DNA from: Parelaphostrongylus tenuis
Lineage: Eukaryota > Nematoda > Chromadorea > Rhabditida > Metastrongylidae
Reading direction: 5' to 3'
Length of the DNA: 64,000 nt
Assembly (NCBI GenBank): GCA_019055375.1
Contig: JAHQIW010007219.1
Coordinates: 95,814 to 159,813, forward strand
Below are positions 1 through 13,000 of this stretch, piece after piece. How positions within the stretch are numbered: position 1 is the first letter of the stretch; the number at the start of each line of letters is the position of its first letter. Under the pieces are notes generated by a model. The model did not search any database. It saw only the letters and a program-made list of their open reading frames with translations, and had not been told where the DNA came from. The position numbers and the translations under genes were made by a program.

Positions 1-981
1 GCTGAAGAGTCAATAACCGATACATGAGGCAGACGAGACTTCATTAGACGAAATGCACAGCGGCAAACTTGGTTTTGTCTGCACATTGTGGCTTGCCGCT
101 TGCTTTTCAGTCCTTCACTAAAGATCTGCGGAAGTTCTTATTTTGAATGGCCCACAAGTTTTTCATAAACTTAAGGCTTCAAAGAGGTACCAAAGCCGAG
201 TGGCTAATGAGAGGGCCATAACTTAACCAATGCTTTTTCTGCTCCTTAAAAATATGTTGCCATAAACATTTACAAAAGTTAGGTGCGCTCAATTGTAGTC
301 CATCGATCTTTGCTTATGAACCTTTGTTAAAGTGCACCTGTAATTTCTATAGCGTACGACTTACTTTTATGAACACCACAGCAATAGATATAAAAGAGCA
401 GCAACCACATTCAAATCATACTACTTGAAGACGCATTCGCTGAAATTTTTTTCTTTATAAGCAAGTCCATCTGTGTGCCCGCTCTCATCAAAAATTTGAC
501 ATGCCTATAACTTTACTAGGAGATTTAAGTGTTAAGTGTTAAATCCGTTGTTGCCTTGTGGATGAATTGCTGCAAAAGATGTAAATTTTCTTCGGTTGAA
601 TCCACAGTGTATTTGTTTAGTCTAAACAACTAAATTGATTATTCATGAAAAAAAGTAAGGCTTACGACCGATCCATCAATGATTCAGCTGTTGGTCACAA
701 TCTCGACAGTGATGGGATATGGAGTGATGATCGCAGGTCAAGATAATGAGCGGAAGATTGGCGTCGTTCCACAAATATCCCCTGTCTCAAATAGAACTTT
801 ATGCATTTTCGTCAAATGAACCTACCTTACATCAATAGTACTTCATGAGCTGTCATAAGTGGGGTCTATTGATGGAACGAATTGACTTCTCAATAAGAAG
901 AGAAAAAGAGCTCAAATAATATTCAAGGTCATGATTTTATTTTTGTTTCGTTAAATACACTACCACAAAATTTTACTGCAG
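1..981. other. no gene recognised at left edge
   Basis: No coding exon, RNA gene or clear repeat could be supported here. The first exon, with a signal peptide, of the secreted-family gene that begins at 982 would be expected in this interval or further left, but I could not identify it. Confidence 0.4.
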
Positions 982-1597
982 CAAGCACCAGGAGCTTCAC
1001 TGTCACCGATTTCGCTTTGCCTGTTGCTATGGTTCACGCTGGTAAGCCTGAAATTCCTACTCGGATTTCTGGCATTGCAGCTAGCAAGGTTGGAGCTCAG
1101 GCATTCGTACGTTGTCTTGTTATGCAAACAGTGAGTTTGAAACTCATAGTTGTTCTGAAGATGTAGGGAGTAAACTCTGATTCTCTGTAAATTTCGCAAT
1201 CCCCCAACACTGACATCAACTACACAGCTTGACCTAATTTTCATTCTAAAGAGTCTTGGATAAATACTTTATATTAGAGAGAACATTCGTTGTTAAGATC
1301 TTTGATGTTCTCGAAAACCAAGGGCGCAGCGCAATTTTACCTGATGCTCTGATCTCGACCATTTTGAGTCAACTTACTGTTAGCATCACTTACGAACCAG
1401 TGCAATGTCAGAATGTTGTTCTTGATCTAGTGATGAATAAAAGTAGGTGTTCAATATTGAAAATCCACTTGTACGATTCCATGCAGAAATACAACAGGCA
1501 TAAAAAACAGAACTGCTATTGTTGTGTTCGAAGCGAAACTAGTATATCCTATAAAATTACTCCAGAATGTTTTAGAACAGAAGATAAACCATCATGA
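982..1597 (+). CDS. nematode secreted-type family protein, copy 1 (partial)
   Basis: Two exons are visible. Exon 982-1130 follows an acceptor (actgcag), starts in phase 1 and ends in phase 0 at gtgagt; it encodes ASTRSFTV, ALPVAM and AFVRCLVMQT. Exon 2 starts at 1298 and encodes IFDVLENQGRSAILPDALIS, then ILSQLTVSITYEPVQCQNVV. It either splices at AAA|gtaggt (1442) or reads through to the TGA at 1595-1597. The readthrough contains NCY and TSISY, which resemble the Cys/TSIC region I associate with this family. From memory this matches small secreted proteins of Caenorhabditis and parasitic nematodes with the pattern VMQT-VFDVLE-QGRS-LPD-IS-ILGQL; function unknown. The signal-peptide exon is not found, so the gene is partial at its 5' end. 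A homologous copy lies at 62290-61800 on the opposite strand with the same exon phase. Confidence 0.55.
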
Positions 1598-2263
1598 TGA
1601 TGATAGCAAAATCCGAATATTCAATATCGATTGAAATCTACAAGCACGTTTCTACTAATTTTTGCTGAAATTGAGATCATGTGTTTCTGATGATCTGATG
1701 GTTTGAAGCGCTCTAGAAAACTGAAGAGAATCTGGGAGTATTGAGTGATACGCAAAGAATTAACCTCAAACGGGAGTTGTACCGCGCTTCACCCAAACCG
1801 AAAGCATGTACCACCACTACATCGGCGACGTCACAGTTTTGTTCCCAATCTTTCATTGATATATCCTATTATAACCGTCACCACCCATTTTTAAGGTATT
1901 TAATCTGCAAAATATCTATGGCCATCAAATTCAGTTAAGCCGACAGCTTTTCAAAATGTATAATCTACTTGTTTTAACTGCCCATAAGCAATATGTTGAT
2001 ATATGTAAACCCAAGCAAACTCGTTAGAGGTTCGTTGGTGACAGCTACGATAGGATTTGTCGCAACAATACTGCTGCAAAGCAGAGGGCTCGGTGAAGAA
2101 GTGGTGGCGCGCGCTCCGTTATGTGTGAAACGCGAGGTGGCTCTCGTCGGTGGTCGAATGCTTTGAATACGGCTCAACACTCTCAGCATAGCATTATAGT
2201 GCTGTTCAAAAGCAGTTGAATCAGACGATTTGCATGGAAGAAAATCACTGCTCGAAACTGTTT

Positions 2264-2455
2264 CTAGGTCTTTATTTCACTGTAGTGGAAGAATGTCTCC
2301 TTCAAAAAATCAAAGTATCCTGCAGTTCCTATGATGGAAAGCGGTTGCATAATCGCCGGCAACACGGTGACGGTAATTTGCATTAATAATACGAAATAAG
2401 AAGAGGCATGCATGCAACCAATGAAGGACGTTATAACAGTCCCTGTCACCGTCAT
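2264..2455 (-). other. hydrophobic ORF, possible last membrane segment of a receptor
   Basis: The reverse strand has a 63-codon ORF with two hydrophobic stretches (GTVITSFIGC and YFVLLMQITVTVLPAIMQPL) followed by LKETFFHY. Chemoreceptor-type 7TM proteins often end with a Pro-containing last helix like this. No splice partner was proven. It could be the 3' end of a gene that includes the ORF at 5030-4621, or a chance ORF. I cannot assign a family. Confidence 0.2.
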
Positions 2456-3845
2456 TCAGGCATCAATCTCAGAAACTCTTACGGTTCGAACAGCTTCCTT
2501 ATTTCTTCAGGGAAACTCGTTTTTGGTGAAAAAAGTGCGCGGACCACAAACATCGTTATGGCGATTTGGTCAAAATTGATGTGACAAAATGTCGTGAACA
2601 GAGCGATTCGAATGCTGACATCGGGCCTGTTTGGATAGCACTTCTTTTCAGTATCAGCTTCTGTCGGCGGAAACTAAAGTTGAACTGTGATGTACTTCAG
2701 GCCAACATGCTTAGTCAATGGATGTTTATTTTATCATTACAGCCCAATAAAGAGCAAGTCACATGTATGCTCTTCAGTCTTGCAATAAATTCGATTAAAG
2801 TGCTCACTGTGACGAGTTTTGATTTGAGCACACTTTGACAAGCAATTGAAAAACTCCCAGAAAAAAATATAAGAAGAACTTCTTTTAACTTGAAGTTAGA
2901 GAAAACGCTTCATTGGTGTCGCCGCACTGTCCATAACGGGATTAGTGTATTGGAATTTATTTATATGACCGCTTTTTGCGGTGGTATGATCTTATAATTA
3001 ACCCAATAAGTAGAGTAGTGTGTAAAAGCATCATTGGAAGATATTGGATTGTTTATAACTTCTTCTGTAATTTTATTTCATTCACGTTTTGCCTGTTCAC
3101 GTGGGTTAATGCCAAAAGGCTCTTGTTTCTTGTAGAATATTTTGGTAGCTTGGTAGACGCTTAGATATAGAGGTAAAACTACCACTCATTATCTGAGTAA
3201 ATCAGATGTAAATTATAATGTAAAACAATATAATATGATATAACAGAATGTAATATGACGTAATAAGCCAGACTAAATATTAAATAAAATAACAAAATAA
3301 AAAATAAATAACGCCTGTGTCAATGGGTTGACCGATCAGGCCATTATGTAGAGTCGACTCGCCACATTTGGAGAGAGTGGGTCGACCCACGGTACCACAT
3401 CCAGTGCATACTCTTGATGCATCTCCATTGAAGTATCATCTCTTCGACACTCTGAAGCATCATCTGCGGGAGAAAATGTTCAGAGACTATAATTAGCTTA
3501 GAAGTAATAAACAAAATAATGGAATAACAGCGGCAGCTCCTTCTTCAATTGCCAATTTCATTCTTTCTAAAGCAAAGCAATTACTCTTTGCCCACCAAAC
3601 GATTGCATGTTATTGATTTTGATGCCGATTCCATTGCTAAGTGGTTAATTTCTCTATAAATGACATTAATATTGATAAGGTGTCAAAATGTCAGGGAAAT
3701 AATGAGGCAATCTAATAATTGAGAAAGACAACAAGAACGAAAACGATAGCATGGAGCCATACAATAGTATACGACATCATAAGAAAACTAAAACAACCTA
3801 TACTTTTCTTCAACTAAAAGTTGCATGAGGTTAGTATTTCTCCTC

Positions 3846-3905
3846 TTTCAAAACTTGGTAACTGACGTTTCAGCGAACTTGCCTTTGTCAGAGCCAACAC
3901 GTATA
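3846..3905. repeat. short remnant resembling the Penelope-like element tail
   Basis: The sequence CTGACGTTTCAGCGAACTTG followed by CCTTTGTCAGAGCC closely resembles CTGACGTTTCGGCGACCCGC with CCTTCTTCAGAGCC at 52300-52335, beside the Penelope-like fragment. It is probably the isolated tail of the same element family. No coding part is visible next to it. Confidence 0.4.
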
Positions 3906-4620
3906 TATCATGACCATATCTAATTATTTCGTTAATGTTTCGTATGCATCAAGAATCCAATAGAAAACAATTCAACACTTTTTTTCATTCGAAAAGCCCC
4001 CACCTATTTCTGCTTATATGATATAGGACACCGGTGTTGTGTGACACACTTCATAAAATTAGGAAGACAGGGCATGCGTCACATTCGGGAGTTCATAAAC
4101 GCTAAGAGAATTCGGTTATATTTTAATGAGAAAGTTGGAGAATTTGTAGTCATTGTTTGCCAGTTGCACGCTCAAATGCAGAAAAACATCTTCCAGATGT
4201 GCTGTTCATCGGCTATCCTCTGAGGAGGAATATAAAGCACAATACTATTGAAGAGAGAATGGGTCAACTAGTGTACAACAATCGATAAGTCGTAAGCTTA
4301 AGAATAATTTATCAACTTGTCCTGTCCTACACACACATTTCAAAACACACAAAACTACCTCTAATGATGATCTAGTGGCAACCGATCCTTCAACATTCAA
4401 AGTTAGATTAATCATTAGCTGTGTAAGCGGACAGACGGATAGGATAACACGGTTTTTGAGCCTCATTTTACATCGGTTCTCATTGTGAAGACGGATTGAT
4501 GAAACAAATTAAAAAAACAGCCGCTAATTTTTTTGCTGTGACGCCACATTTTAGTCTTTCAACTTCGGCTGCTTTTGCTATTGCCGAACAGATTGCATCA
4601 AGCATTGACTGTTCATCAAA

Positions 4621-5030
4621 TCATAGTGAGTATAATGGCGACACGAAGAACACAATAATTTTATCTTCTTGCCCAAATATCGTTTGACTATACAAGTACA
4701 ATTTGTAGCCGAAACTTTGATAACCTAGTTGCAGAGGGAGTGATATAAGAGCAAGAGATAAGGTAATGTAGTGGTCATAAGAGCCTCGGAAAGGGTTCGA
4801 CAATCTTTGAAAGACAGTTATACAACGCACCGCTGCTAAAAAAGCGGCAATGTAGAGAATTCTTGTGACTTTTGCGTTAATAATTCTGGTAATTATGAGC
4901 AGATTAAAAACCGCACAATGAATCACTGAATTAGCGGATCCGATCAGTAGTTCTATATTAACATCAAAGGGTTTCGACTGATTACTTTTAGTTTGATATT
5001 TGAATTAGTGAACGCAGCTTGTAGACATCA
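4621..5030 (-). other. possible exon of a polytopic membrane protein
   Basis: Read on the reverse strand, about 410 nt stay open from just after a TGA near 5030 to a stop at 4621; that is long for such AT-rich sequence. The translation is strongly hydrophobic, with candidate membrane segments IELLIGSANSVIHCAVFNLL, ILYIAAFLAAVRCITVF and HYITLSLALISLPLQLGY. The composition suits a nematode seven-transmembrane chemoreceptor exon, but I see no diagnostic motif and no confirmed flanking exons. The hydrophobic ORF at 2455-2264 on the same strand could be a later exon. Function is not assigned. Confidence 0.3.
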
Positions 5031-6920
5031 TGTATGACCTTGATGATATGGACGATGTCTTTTGCTAAATGTCAAAATCAATATTCACTTTCTTCTGCAC
5101 AACATTCGTCATATGTACTCAATTGTGTTCTTCGTTCTCGAAGGCAGACGAACATTTTGCATGTGAACTCGTAATCTGCGGAATGGTTTTCGTCACCCGT
5201 ACAAATGTTATTTAACAGCAATTGAGGGAATTTTTTTAGCCAACTCAAAGCGTTATAACGTTAACACAAAGGCCTAAGCTGAATCCAAGCAAATCTTGTA
5301 CTTATACCTTCCTCCCCGTAAATAAGAGCAGAAGAAATGAGGAATATTCTGGAGCCTCTTGAGTATCGAGCCAACGCCTCACTATGAGCGATAACTACGG
5401 AAACTTAAATTTTTCTTTGAGTTTAATTTCCAGGAGAAAAACAAAATAAGAGGCACATGTTCAGGTCAGCATGCTACGTCAAGTACTGCGGTATTTCTGC
5501 AATGTGATCAGTACAAGGTCTTTAGCTATATGTTGTACTATCTATTGTAGTACATCACTGTGGCAAGTGATTTGCAAACCAGGTCTAGCTGAGAAACCAA
5601 AAACTGTCGTCTTGGTGGTAACGATAGCACAATGTAAACCTCTCTCCGACGCTAAAGAGGGAATGCTCTGCTACAGTTTTCTCGGAGTTCCAATACAATT
5701 GTTAAAACTATAGTATTAATATAGATTTATCCAAATATTTAACTTCTTTTCAAAATTGAATAAGTCAGAAGGTAATTTTTGATTGCTGTCACAACTTTCC
5801 TTCTTAAAGACGAATCAAATTTGTCAGTGAATCAATTCAAAAGAACTACGCATTATAGAGCAAAGGACATTTATTAGAGAAAGGGTACCGTGACAATTGT
5901 TGAAACTATATTATCACAATCCGGTAAAAAAATTCCACACTTTAAGCGTAAAGTAGAACATCATACAGATTTTACATAATCAGCTGCGGGTATATAATTT
6001 CGTAATCTGGAAGTAGTATAAATGCAGTGGGACTGAAATTGTTGATATGTTTGTACAACACAATCGTTCAAAAATGCTTCTTCGTGCTTGTTAGTCGTAG
6101 TAGAGTCTCACTTTTGACGTGCTTATGAGAAGGTCGTTATCGTAGAACAGCGTTTCCACTACCACGTTTCCACTGAAAGAGCGATATAATACAGGTGTGG
6201 AATTACTTCCACGTTGCTCGCTCGTTCTAGATTTTGTGTTATTCTGTTCATTCCTAATTTTGTAGTTTGTCAGAGAACTGAGTAATCCACCTTCTGAAGA
6301 TGAGTCAAAATTTTGAAGAGGTGCGGAACAGTGTTAGTAGGAGGGAGACGATGGACTATGAGAGGCGTTATATGAATAAAATTCAAATCAATTGATAGGA
6401 GCTGTTTTTTCATGTAACAATCGCTCTCTTGCGTGTGGCAAAAGAAATTTTTCTGCAACAGTTCGAAAAGATCATAGCTGAAATACTCATGAAGACAGGC
6501 TTAGCAAGATTCTAGACAACTTAGTTATTCTAGTTAATGATTTTTCCTCTAATTTGTGTGTATAATGAGTTGATCTCCAATAAGACAATACAAATTGGCT
6601 GAGTTCGTTTTTCATTCTTTTCGTTTGATCTGCTGAGGTATCATGATCAAGTGATAGGGATGTTTGATCACGAGATGATCTTCAGTCATAACGAACGCCC
6701 TATGAAATGACCTAACCTGACTATTTTTGTGACTGCAAGGAGATGTGGTAAACCATTATTTTACGACGTTCACAAAGAAATGAAAATTGATTTTCATGTT
6801 GGAAGTATCGCGACCAGCCCAGAAAAAAACGAAAAATTCGGTTACTGATCAAATAGAGCGACAAGGTAAAATTTTCACATCACCCATCTTCACGTCTACC
6901 ATGCGGCTCTACTTTGTTTA

Positions 6921-7085
<165 letters not shown>

Positions 7086-9835
7086 TCACGGCACAAAACT
7101 AAGCAAGTTTAACCCAGAAACTTCCAATGTATTTTGAATAATCAGTTTCAAACAACAAGTATTTTCAAAATGCAGCAAAGCCAAAGAAAATAAAAAATAG
7201 AAATGAATTGGCCAGTACTAAATGATCAATGTTGAGTAATTTTAGCTGCAAAAGCCTGACAGAAAATCATTGAAGCGTAAGCGTCTCACGTTTCCCTGGA
7301 AGGTAAACTATTTTTGCATAAGTTTTCTAGCACAAACACACCTTCTATAATATTATCCTTTAGAAAAACTCGCTGTTCTAGACGAAATTTGTCGATTCTT
7401 TCAGCAGACGTGAAATTGATTTCCCTCGACACGGTACGACATTTCAGGATGTTCTTTGGAACATGCGCTGAATTTACAGATGCTCTTATCAGTTATTTTG
7501 CAAGATGTTGCCAAACATTAAATATCCTGTAATAAAGGAATAAGGGGTGGTTGGCTCAGTAGAGCTTACGCTGGTATATGCTGAAGATTCATGTTGTCAT
7601 GCGCTGACTTGACCGCACTCTGGCTCTCGAGAGGTTTCACGTCTCCAGATCGTGAAATCTTTACACAACTTTTTTGGAACCGCCCTACTCCTTCAATCCA
7701 TGATAAGAGTGCTCTAGCACGGCTATGCAGGGACATTTATGACGATGAAGAAACCCTCAGACCATCCTTGGCGGATGGAATAAAATAGTATTCGTATTTA
7801 CAACGATAAAAAAATTCTCAAGCCATCACTGGCGGATGATAACTATAAGGAAACACTCAAAAAGCAATGAAAAAACGTTTGCGACTTATATTCGCCATTG
7901 GGCAACCGCCCTGTCGTGATGCAACTCGTTTCTGAGTTCTGAACTTGTGACATGGAGCGAGTGATTTCATACGTACAGTTTCCCAAACCAAAGTGGAATG
8001 CAATATATTTGGGTGCCAGCTGAGTGTAAACAACAACAACGAATAAATAATAATAAGAAGTAGTATGCACCATCCATACAACAATGAATTTACTGAACAG
8101 TAAGTGGTGATGACCTAAGAAACCCCACGTTTGGCTTTTGAGACTCAAGCAAATTAGAATCTTGCGCAAACGCCGAATTAGCAGTCTAATGGAGATTTTT
8201 TTTGAGCAGACTATCTAATTCTTCTGAAGGGTGAGGTAGCTTAAGACTGATGTGGCGCTGATCACATATTCGACCCCAATCACAGCATTAAAAAGCTGAT
8301 GGATTGTGTAATTTCCTATACAATAATTTGAAGCGAGATGCAAAAGTTGTAAGGCAGTGTTGTTGCTCCCCAAAAATTTGGTATTACTTTTGTGACATTT
8401 CAGGAATATTGGAGTCGGTTAATCCTAGGAGCAAGGTGAAACCGAATGCCTCGTTTAGTGGGTACTACAGCGTGCCCATGCCACTGCACCACACCAGCTC
8501 CTTATTTACATTACATTATTATACCATATTCTTAACTATTCACGTTTTCATTATCACGATATAGTTAGCGGCATCTGAACCCAGTCTTTTCGGTCTAAAT
8601 ATACTGAATGTCGAAATTTCGCCTCAAGAAGCATCATATCTTGTGGAATATATTTTAATTTTCAAATTTTACGTGACTGTGGATCATTGTGCGAAGTCCT
8701 TCTATCACAAAATTTTTTCTTGCTCTCGCCAAAAAGCTGAGAAGAGCAACTGAAAGATTTCCCGAGTTTTCCCACATGATGAATCATCACGTATACTTTG
8801 CTGATCCCACTCCTTTTCATTCAGTTCGTTTCTTCTCACTCATCCTTCACCAATGACTTCGAACACTTCGCATAATTTTTAAATTGCTGTAGAGAATAGA
8901 CCTTCTTTATGGATTTCGCAGAACCCTGGTCGAGGGAATTTTCCATGGCGTCCCTGTGGTAGCTAAGCTAAATCACAAAAAGTGGAATCGCAAGGGATGG
9001 TCCGACTTTTTAACCAGGTTTTCTAGATCTTTCACTCAAAAATGCAATCAGTTTGATTTCTCACCTTCGTGTTCCTGATGAGGATCGGCCATATCCTCAG
9101 TGCTCTGCCACAAAACTCGACCACTTTCAGCATCCCGTAGATTCATCCAGTTTCTATAATACTTTTGTAATAAAGAAAAGTTTTGCGAAAGTCCCCATGC
9201 TTAGACGAATAGAAACGTTTTTGCTTAGTTGAAACAAAGCTTAGCCTGAGATACATCTCATTGCATCATTCGCATTCTGTTAATTTTGATGTTTCTGAAC
9301 TTGTCGTTGTCGAATTTTACTTCACTTCTAATTTTGTGTTACAACTATCGTACTTACAACTTGAAGCCGTGTAAAATACTTTCAGCTTTTTCGTTCATGA
9401 AATCTCTGTCCCTTGGAACGGATGCAAGCATTTCTGCAAAAAAAAGACTATTGATATATTCACAAGATGGTGTCACGCGCACAAAGTGTGAGCACTGATT
9501 GAATTAAAAAGAAGACTGTCATGAACACAAAAACAAAACAAAAATCCAAGTCTCTTATGTGGGCATACAGAAGTGTGAAATTAGTTTATCTATCCTCTCA
9601 GATAAGTACAATCCTAATTTGTTGCCACCTTAAGCTCCATGAGCACTGTTTGCTCAAACATGAAATCGAACCAAACCATCTGTGTGGGTCCCTTTTATCA
9701 CTATTTTTATTTGTGAAAAGCACCAAAAAATCAATAAAGTTAACACTTTCGTGCTAATTTTTTCTATTTTCCATTAAATAGAATATTTTGTGTTTTGGAA
9801 TCATTTTGAATGTTTACTGCGAGGATTTAAAAACA

Positions 9836-10060
9836 GTCAATGTCACGGACCAATTTTGTTCTACCACCCCAGATCCTTCAACTGAGAAGTAGTGATGGAC
9901 CAGTGTCATTGTACACTGTGCCCTCACCACATACACCTCCCTCCCTACAACAATGCAGGGCTTAATGTGGGGTGCGGGTCACTGCCGAGGAGTGCGAGAC
10001 CACCGAAGCACCGGTGTATGGCCCTGGCGTACAAACCTCGCTTAGGATTTGAGCATTCTT
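9836..10060 (-). repeat. M3-family repeat copy, reverse orientation
   Basis: This segment contains AGCACCGGTGTATGGCCCTG, GCGTACAAACCTCGCTTAGG and GGGCTTAATGTGGGG, the reverse complement of the tandem M3 units at 36135-36660. The ATGGACCAGTGTCATTGTAC segment is shared too, giving about 200 bp of similarity. There is no coding potential. It is probably a non-autonomous mobile element. Confidence 0.6.
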
Positions 10061-13000
10061 TTTGAAATTATTTTTCTCATTGTGAGATCATGGAATATAA
10101 AAACGATGTCAAGTCAGTGATATCTTTCCAACATTTGAACTATGATAAATAGAATTGACCTAACGAAATGATTCGATCATGAATTTATAATTTTTTATGA
10201 AATTTATGACCTAAGCAGTTTCCTTGAAATGAAAAGTAGAACAAACGTTAACGAATCTTGCTCTGCATTCCAAAAACGAAGTAGCACCTGCTGTATTATT
10301 TAGTTTTTACAATACTCTTGGCTAAAATTTCTTCTATTTCGACTTTTTCCCCTCTACTCTATAATGTATGGATTGAAACACTCGCAACGACGATAAAACT
10401 TTCTTGGCACCATCTTAGTTTGTAAACGATTCGTTACGGAACCCATCGAGGCCAACAAATTGTGCTAATTACTGCTCTTTTGAATGCTGTTACTTATAAA
10501 AATGCGTGTTTCTCGGATTACACCAAGTACAAAATTTGTATAGCATGATGAGATGATAACAGAACTACATTAGAAAATATTTGAGCGTTATAAAGAGAAT
10601 GTTTGAAAGGATAATAGGTCAAATAGGACTTACATTGCCTTAAGTTATTTTCTAAATGTGACTTATATGACTTGGTGGCACGAACGAACGAAGGAAGAGC
10701 CAAAAAAAATGTTTGGCATATTTGATTGATGAAAAATTCGAAAAAGTTTATCTGATTTTTCGACATCTCGGCATGTCCGTCAACACATTTGAAATGGAGA
10801 GAACACTTTTTACATTTGATTCGTTTTCCACCAGTATGTCAAAAAGATCTTTGAGCATTTCTCATGTTGTTTTGGCTATTTGTTCAATAAACTGGTCTCA
10901 TTGAGGAGTTCGACGCAGTTCTCCTTGCGATCTTGGTAATAGCCGAACTAAAGCGTTCCCATACGGATTTCAGGAGATTGTTGGAGTGGGTAGTGATATC
11001 TTGCTTCCTGATACTCTACTCCACCAGTCATTCCACTATCTTCGTACTCCCGCTTATTAAATTAATAAAAACTATACGATCACTTTATAAAAAGGATTTT
11101 CGCAGACAGATTTTTTTATTGTTCCAATAAGCATGTCATATTCATGTTTGCTCAAATCATGTGCGTACCGCTTATCTATTACCTTTTTTATCATGTTTCT
11201 AATTCACTAGAAGCACTTCCACAAAATGAATGCACAGTCATCATCCTAGATAGTGTCCTAGATTTCAATCTGCATATGTAATGCCAATCCATGCACATCC
11301 ACCGATCATAACTGTATTCACCTCTATCACGTGTAATTACGTTCGCATCCACCAACGATATGCTTTCATGGAGTGATTTTGTAAAGATTAGCATTGTGGG
11401 CAGAATGATCCTTTTAGTTTTCACATTTGAGAGGAAAATTGGGGCGTGTTAATCAAAGACTATAATAGGCAACAGTGAGCGCCTTTACATACGTCATAAT
11501 CTAATTCATCATTCTCTATAAAGCTGCTCCGTGAGCAAAACTCACTTGAAACGTACGAGAAGCTTGATAACTTATCGTTTATCTAACGCGAGGTTGTAAT
11601 CGTCAGTAGTGGTAGTAAAAGTGGTTCAATGGCTGACACTGCGACAACTTCGCCTTCTACAAAGCCAGGACTTACGTACAAATTGAATGATTCAGTGGAT
11701 GTTCGATGCCTCTTTATCACCTAGTGAAGTCAAAAGACCAAACTAGGAAAAGGCTCTACGTCTGCCGTGATAGTGACGCATTTGTGCTCTCTGTTCATTT
11801 TCGTATTTCAGAGTCTATCTAAAACGCTTTGATAGTTTTTCGCAGTGATATTTTCGACTCCCGCGCTAGGAACGTGGCAGTAGAAATCAAGATCGTTGTT
11901 CCTTTTCCCCTATGTGCACTTAGAGGTGAACTTTCTCCAATTTTAAGTTAATCATTTAGATTTATGTGGGCACAAAGCGATCCACCAGTTTTGCCAACGT
12001 ATTCGTCGTCGCATGTCTTTGATGATGACTATGCTGATACAGTTCTCCTTTATTTCATTAGAGTAGATTATACAAGAGTTGCAAAATTGATCGTAGAGGC
12101 TTAAGACTGCGCCCTAGTTGACGGCGCAAGGCTTTAGGTGGAAGAGTTCAATAACTGCCACAGACTTTTTGAGACCACATTTTAGGCTATTAGAATTATT
12201 AATTTCGATAGAATGAAGTGAATGTTGATGATAAAATCTTTGGAAGATTAGACACCGATATCATTGAGGAAACGTGAGGAATGATTCTCAAACATTACTC
12301 CTATGAAACTTCAGATAGGTCAAAAAAATTCAAAAAAATACTCAGCTTCATAACGGAAAAAATAGCGACGCTCTAGAGATTATTTGCTTATTGACAATAT
12401 AATTTAACGTGCTTGCTATAAGTATTTCTGCTTAACATTATTGCAGGGTTGCACGGTAGCGCAGTGGTTAGCGCTGCAGTGTAGCAAGAAGCAAATTGAT
12501 AAAACCGGCTCTTGGTCGACCCCTTCCCTCAATACTTCTGACAGTCAGTTAGCTGAACACCTTAGCTCGCTCACCTTCAGAAGTTCAAAGAGAATCGTCT
12601 TGACCAACATATGAATTCAAAAAGAAGATGTATTCCTCATGCGCAGCCTCAGCAAAACGTAACGGAAGAATTTTGTGAAAAACGGATGCGAGAAAGTAAT
12701 TTGAATGCAAGAAGTGCTACAATCTACGCGGCAAACTGTGATGGTTTCCCTCATAAAAATTACTGTATATTGTTAGTACTTCGCTCATGAAAAAAGTCAT
12801 TCGTATCATGCGATCAGCGATCAAAGGGGCTTTCTTGTAACATGGGATCTGTGGTTTGATGAGGTGTCCCGAGTAGACCAAGTTCTTCGTCACAGTGGTT
12901 TTGCCAAATTGCTGCCAAACTTTCCCGCAGGACAAAAATAATTACCCGATTTATCGCTCTGTCACACCACGTTTTGCGTAGGTCAGAGTTTCATTCAATA

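Noticed and set aside
7843..8169. 108-codon reverse ORF
   Set aside because: No domain or splice context, and the frames overlap each other; treated as chance.
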